Of a stretch of 64,000 nucleotides of DNA, positions 58,794 to 64,000 are shown one piece after another. Location of the stretch: positions 310,001 to 374,000 of the forward strand of contig NW_026516681.1 of assembly GCF_025766255.1 (NCBI RefSeq), read 5' to 3'. Both the position numbers and the translations under genes were made by a program. Every line of letters starts with the position of its first letter. Positions within the stretch are counted from its first letter, which is position 1. Origin of the DNA: Zychaea mexicana (Eukaryota; Mucoromycota; Mucoromycetes; Mucorales; Lichtheimiaceae). Under the pieces are notes generated by a model, which did not search any database, was not told the DNA's origin, and worked only from the letters and a program-made list of their open reading frames with translations.

Positions 58794-60887
58794 ATGACAG
58801 CATATCGTCCTGGATCACCTTACCGGCCCGGATCCCCCGGCGGTCGTCGCCCGCAGTCGTCTTCATCCGCCCACACCAGGGTTGAAGAAGAACTGCACGA
58901 GCACAACGGCATCGACTATGAAAAGGCAAGTCATCCTTTTGTCCTTGGATTTTTTTCTTCTTCTTCACTCTCCTTTTTAGACACATAAAGTTCAGTGTCA
59001 GTTCGTACTAACGCGGATCATGCGACCCTTTTTTTTCACTCATGGGTTCGTGTTGGGCGATGGCCAGGTTTCAATCAAGCACAACCCATCCGTTCCCGTG
59101 CTCTACGAAGAAGCGCTGACGCACGAAGTTGGCTCAGTGATCTCTTCTGCGGGCGCTTTATGCAGCTACAGCGGCGCCAAACGTGGCCGTTCGCCCAAGG
59201 ACAAGCGTATCGTGCGCGAAGAGAGTTCCGAAAAAGACATTTGGGTAAATGCAATACTGCTGCTGTCGTGAATGTGCATACGATAACGCTGTTTTCTTTA
59301 TATTAATAACACATTAAACTGCTATTTTCTAATGAAATGATGTCACTACTACTGCTACTCAAGTGGGGTGAAGTGAATCTGGAGATGAGCGAGCGAGTCT
59401 TCTTGATCAACCGTGAACGTGCGATCGACTACCTGAACACACATCCACGCTTGTACGTCTTTGATGGCTTCGCCGGATGGGACCCCAAGTACCGCAAGAA
59501 GGTCCGTGTGATTGCCTCCAGAGCCTACCACATTTTGTTTATGCATAACATGCTGATCCGTCCGACGGAGGAGGAATTGGAGAACTTTGGCACCCCTGAC
59601 TTTACCATCTTCAATGCTGGCGAGTTTCCAGGTAGGACATACCTCAGCCATCTCCGTCGTTGTTGCTGTTATCTCATCCTATCTTACTGACGATCGATTT
59701 TTATATACATAGCCAACCGATACACCACGGGCATGACGTCCACTACCTCGGTCGCTGTCAACTTTAAGCGCCACGAAATGATCATCCTCGGCTCCGAGTA
59801 CGCTGGTGAAATGAAAAAGGGCATTTTCTCTGTGATGCATTGTGCGTAACTCCGTTTTGCGTCATACGCAGTCTAGACGGCATTTAAATTAACATGCTTG
59901 CTTCTTCCTCTAGACCTCATGCCCAAGGCTGGCGTCTTGTCCCTGCACTCTTCAGCAAACGAGGGTCCCAATGGCGACGTCTCACTCTTCTTTGGTTTGT
60001 CCGGCACTGGTAAGACCACCCTCTCTGCCGACCCCAAGCGTGCCTTGATTGGTGACGACGAACACTGCTGGTCCGACACTGGCGTTTTCAACATTGAGGG
60101 CGGCTGCTATGCCAAATGCATTGATCTGTCGGCTGAGAAAGAACCCGAGATCTACAATGCGATCCGCTTTGGCTCCGTGCTGGAAAATGTTGTGCTGAAC
60201 GAAGACACGCGCGAGGTCGACTATTCGGACGACTTCTTGACCGAAAACACACGCTGTGCCTACCCGATCAACTTTATTCCAAACGCCAAAATTCCATGCA
60301 TGGGTGGTCACCCCAAGAACCTGATTCTTTTGACATGCGACGCCTTTGGCGTTGTCCCGCCCGTCTCCAAGCTCTCGTCGGATCAGGTCATGTACCACTT
60401 CATCTCAGGTTACACTACCAAGGTTGCTGGCACCGAAGACGGCATTGTTGAACCCACGCCCACTTTCAGTGCATGCTTTGGTGCTCCGTTCTTGATCTTG
60501 CATCCTCAAAAGTACGCATCCATGTTGGCCGAAAAGATTAACCAGCACAAGACAGACGCCTGGCTGATCAACACCGGTTGGATTGGAGGCAAGGCGGGCG
60601 TCACCAAGCGCTGCCCTCTCAAATACACACGTGCCATCCTCGATGCCATCCACAGTGGAGAGCTGGCCAAGGGCGAGTTTGAGACTTACGAGGTGTTCAA
60701 TGTGGCAATTCCAAAGAAGGTCGACAATGTCCCCGACGAGATCCTCCACCCGCGCAAGGCTTGGCAAGGCTCGCCCGAGGAGTTTGATACCTCCCTGAAG
60801 AAGGTCGCTTCAATGTTTGCAGAGAACTTTGAAAACTTCAAGGACCAAGCTGCACCTGAAACATGTGCTGCAGGCCCACAAATTTAA
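58794..60887 (+). CDS. PCK1: Phosphoenolpyruvate carboxykinase (ATP)
   Basis: Exons 58794-58925, 59068-59244, 59364-59631, 59713-59841 and 59914-60887 give 559 residues. The kinase-1a P-loop GLSGTGKT lies at 263-270, followed by [26 protein letters not shown], the ATP-type PEPCK active-site block. [11 protein letters not shown] and the [14 protein letters not shown] stretch (here [19 protein letters not shown]) bind substrate and metal. It converts oxaloacetate and ATP to PEP, the first step of gluconeogenesis, in the cytosol, and in fungi is repressed by glucose. The N-terminus is a short YRPGSP-repeat, Ser-rich extension. Intron 1 (58926-59067) begins GCAAGT, a GC-AG intron. The gene converges with FPGS, with 111 bp between the stop codons. 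Confidence 0.97.
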
Positions 60888-60998
60888 AGAAAATCGAAAG
60901 GGAGTGAATGTGTGTTTTTATAATAAAGATCTATCAACTATAGCTTTTCCTTTTTATGAAAATTACAAATTACCGTGGGGTGGTTTGGGGAAGAACAA

Positions 60999-62868
60999 TT
61001 ATTGTGCAGGGACACCCAGCGCCGTCAGCGTATTGCCAACCATGATCAAACTGCCTGTCGTCAAAACTTGCACTTTTTGTGGTGATGTTTTGGAGTAGTC
61101 GGCGATCCATCCCACGCCATCCTCAATCGTAGGGACCACATGCACTTTGTCTTGCCCAAATGAAGGCTGTCGCTCCTTCCACGCATCCGCCAATGTCTTT
61201 TGCATAGCGACCGCATCGGCATTGGTTACCGTCATGTTTTTAGTATCTATAGAAACGGTAACCAAGGGGTCCGGTCAGCCTTGAGCTACTGCGTAGTATC
61301 GCATACATACCGAAAGATCGCTCTTACCTGCTGTGTAGCCTTTGCGGAAGGTGACATTGGTAGTGAATATCACATGATCGAACTTGACTTCTGGCTGGAT
61401 TTTGGCAATCACATCCAACAAACGAGGTCCATCACGACCATTCGTGCAATTGAACATCAATATCCGTGATCCCGACTCGCCGTTATCTTGTTCTTTAACC
61501 GTCTCCTGGAACCAATTCGCACATACTGCCAGACTTTCAGCCGTGTGCGCGCCATCCAAATAATACGTGACGTCCTTGGCCTTGTCGCTATACTGCGTGT
61601 CGCGCACATCCAATTTCTGACCACGTCCTGGCCAAACCACCTTGGCCAATCCCGCCTTGAACTCTTCCGGTACAGCCTCGTCTAGCTTGACGCCTCGACA
61701 TCGTTCCAACCACACTCGACACAACTCGACGGCCGTCAAGGCGTTGTATTGTTGATGGACACCTGCCAAACCGACCTTGACATCCTTAAGATGCTCAATA
61801 TCCTTGGCATGCAAAATCGTCAGCGGTGCATTTTTCTCCTGTGCGCGCTGTTCAATCACAGCCATGGCCTCTGACACCTGTTCAAATGCAATGACGGGCG
61901 TGTTGGGTTTGATGATGCCAGCCTTGTGCCACGCAATTTTGTCGATTGTGTCACCAAGCACATTGACATGGTCTAACCCGAGCGCAGTGATGCCACACAC
62001 GATGGGGTTTTCAATGATATTCGTCGAATCATACTCGCCGCCAACACCCACTTCAAGGATAGCCAAGTCGACATTTTCTTGCATAAAAGCATGCATCGCT
62101 ACCAAATTCAGCATTCTAAAATAGGCCGGTTTGTCTGGATGCTCTCGCATCATGCGTAATAATTGTCGCGCATCATCCGTGTCAATATGGGCCAGTGTGT
62201 CGGCTTTGGTATTCTCGAGTCGTTCCCAGACGTCTTGGGTATACTTTGCAAACAGCTCTTCGCTGATAGGCTCGCCATTGATACGAATGCGTTCGCGCAT
62301 GGCGACCAAGTGAGGCGACGTGAACAAACCCGTCCGGATAGGTTTGTCAGCACTGGGATAATGTTTCAGGATCGATTGTGTAAGTGCTGAAGTAGATCCT
62401 TTGCCCTTGGTGCCCGTAACATGGATCATGTTAAGTTTATTGAAATCGCTTGGCTTGTTTTCCATATCAAAGAATACATCACGAAACAATTTAGAGTTGC
62501 GCCCACAGCACCTTATATAACACAAATAATAAAACCTTAAGCTTTTACGTTTTTGGTTGCTTACCTCGTATCCTATACGCTTAAAATAAGCGCGCATCTC
62601 GGGCAAACTGCGGTCATTCATCCGAGGTCCTAATTTACGCAGCTGATCCAGTGTTGCGGCATTGGTTTGTGTAGAAATGATCTTTTCCACTGCTTCCTAA
62701 TGGTGTATGTTTTGACATGGAGGGAGAGAGAGTAAGAACATTAGTGTTATAAACAAAGCCAAAGAAAAGAAAAAGCGAAATACATACTTCATAGGTGAAC
62801 GCCATGGCAGTATAGGATCTCAAGCGAAGTTGTTGCCGTGGTGCAAGAAGGTTTCGCAGTGCGAGCAT
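60999..62868 (-). CDS. Folylpolyglutamate synthase
   Basis: Exons 62868-62788, 62696-62565, 62453-61328 and 61246-60999 give 528 residues. The Mur-ligase-type P-loop GTKGKGST is at 85-92, preceded by PSDFNKLNMIHVT. LFTSPHLVAMRERIRINGEPIS, EVGVGGEYDSTNII, TALGLDHVNVLGDTIDKIAWHKAGI and YYLDGAHTAESL are family blocks in the right order. The enzyme adds gamma-linked glutamates to folates, keeping them in the cell and in mitochondria, and is needed for methionine synthesis. The first 21 residues (MLALRNLLAPRQQLRLRSYTA) look like a mitochondrial presequence and are followed by Met22 (AMAFTYEEAVEKI), which could start a cytosolic form, as known for other eukaryotic FPGS genes. Confidence 0.96.
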
Positions 62869-63279
62869 ATAGTATTTTTTTGTTTCCGCTGTTGAGTATT
62901 TAATAGAAAGTTGCCAATTTAGTTCTGTGATGGGTTGATGGCAGAGAAGCTTTGATCTCCTCTAAATCTTTCCCACTATTCCGACTCCGGAATCATTATA
63001 CAAAAGAAGACAATTTTTCTGAGCAGCTTTACATTACTAAATGGAGTTGCTATCATATCGATACCATCATATAGGCTGATAAATGTCTATCTTTACAGCT
63101 TCTTTGTTGAAACTGTAGTCTAGTAGCTACACCTGTTTGTTAAAGTAAAATTCATATCAACTGAGGACCATCATGCGGCACATCATCTACGAGAACATCG
63201 ATTGGCGCGGAAGTAATAATAATCGTCGCGTCCCCATATCTTCTACCGTTGACAGCGTTTCACCACATCACAAAAAAAG
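62869..63279. other. Intergenic stretch
   Basis: 411 bp: FPGS promoter region and 3' flank of the following transporter gene. No further feature was recognised. Confidence 0.6.
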
Positions 63280-64000
63280 TCAGTTCCCTAAGAACTTTTT
63301 CGTCTTGTCGGGATTCGGAAGGAAGAACCAGACAGCAAGCATTGCTATGGTTAATCCTATACAGAACGGCGGTAATGTGTTTTCGACACCTTGGGCACCT
63401 ATCATTGCACCAGTGGTATATGGAAATACAGCACCTCCAATACCACCAGACTTTGATTTTCACATATCATTAAGTTTGCCATGGCCAAAAAAGAGTACTC
63501 CATCTCATTGTGATGCCTTGAATATACTGCTCCATGTATACTTACCGCTTCAATGAATCCAATCGAAACAGCATAAAGATGCGGCGGAAGTGTCATGCCA
63601 ACTATTGACATTGTTGTTGGAAACATAGGGCCATATGCCACTCCCATGAGAGCAAGCGCTTAAAAATTACATAGTCAATACAACTTTCATGTTTATATAG
63701 TAGAGTTATTGAGTAATATTTACCTATAGCACTAGCAACAACAGTCGGTACGAGCCAAAACAGCAATAACATACTGAATGCCAACATCAGCAAGCAATAT
63801 ACTGATCGCTTTTCACCAAACTTGAGCACCAAATAACCCAAGCATATCCGTGCCGCCATAACACCACCGTAATAAATTGACATTAGTCGAGCCATCAAAA
63901 CAGTATCTGTGCTTCGTGCAGTAATGAGAAAAGTGTAACCCCAGCTGCCCAAAGTCACTTGCACGCCTACGTAGACGAATCCAAACATGGCTGCCATAAC
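63280..64000 (-). CDS. Major facilitator superfamily transporter, 5' part beyond the window
   Basis: Exons (right to left) 64000-63724 (open at the window edge), 63658-63546 and 63450-63280 encode the C-terminal half of a 12-span carrier. Helices include MAAMFGFVYVGVQVTLGSWG, YGGVMAARICLGYLV with the motif LKFGEKRS, SAIALALMGVAYGPMFPTTMS, and FIEASGGIGGAVFPYTTGAMI. The tail is LPNPDKTKKFLGN. The AYGPMFPTTMS and GGIGGAVFPYTTG blocks resemble FucP/Bsc6-like or MFSD4-like facilitators rather than the MCT-type gene at 22449-24594. The substrate is unknown. Phases close exactly (1, then 0). Confidence 0.85.

Overview
The window is nuclear DNA from a fungus, most probably an early-diverging mould of the Mucoromycota (Mucorales-like). 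Almost every gene is split by short GT-AG introns with conserved phases. Intergenic DNA is AT-rich with many CT, CA, GT and triplet microsatellites. The gene set is fungal: a StuA/Efg1-type APSES regulator, a HAK potassium transporter, ATP-type PEP carboxykinase, MCT-like carriers and a proline-rich ricin-B lectin. The placement is inferred from style and gene content, not from a search. I joined exons by hand from splice signals and reading phase; each multi-exon model closes in frame, but 5' ends are the least certain part.

Region 1-11.3 kb is compact. It holds the 3' part of a ricin-B lectin with a YPPP-rich tail (+), COQ2 (-), an orphan multi-pass membrane protein (-), a divergent pair sharing a 153-bp promoter (mitochondrial ribosomal protein bL17m, - ; IBA57, +), an arrestin-fold protein (-) and a 49-aa probable mitochondrial peptide gene behind a clear TATA box (+). 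Region 11.3-17.4 kb carries no supportable gene; its distal part is probably the promoter and long leader of the APSES factor (17.4-19.7 kb).

Region 20.5-24.6 kb has an EF-hand protein and an MCT-like major facilitator (both -). Region 24.6-30 kb is gene-poor apart from a small secreted Ser/Gly-rich protein (27.2-27.6 kb). Region 30-38 kb has two tandem glutathione S-transferases (-), a second ricin-B lectin (+) and the HAK transporter (+). A YihQ-type GH31 glycosidase (-) and a decayed sulfide:quinone oxidoreductase (+) follow at 38.3-44.1 kb.

Region 44.9-57.7 kb has a GTPBP1-like GTPase (+), a C2H2 zinc-finger factor (-), an Old Yellow Enzyme-type oxidoreductase with a decayed paralogue downstream (-), and an MIT-domain protein (-). 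Region 58.8-64 kb has PEP carboxykinase (+) convergent with folylpolyglutamate synthase (-), then the 3' half of another major facilitator (-) running off the end.

Several unrelated genes serve mitochondria (COQ2, bL17m, IBA57, FPGS, the 49-aa gene), which is ordinary for a nuclear genome. I found no CRISPR array, no intact transposon, no rRNA and no convincing tRNA. The points most worth checking are the altered substrate and active-site motifs in the GH31 and OYE enzymes, two pseudogenes of redox enzymes, a 12-nt micro-exon that encodes the P-loop of the GTPase, a GC-AG intron in PCK1, and two small genes that ordinary ORF calling would miss.
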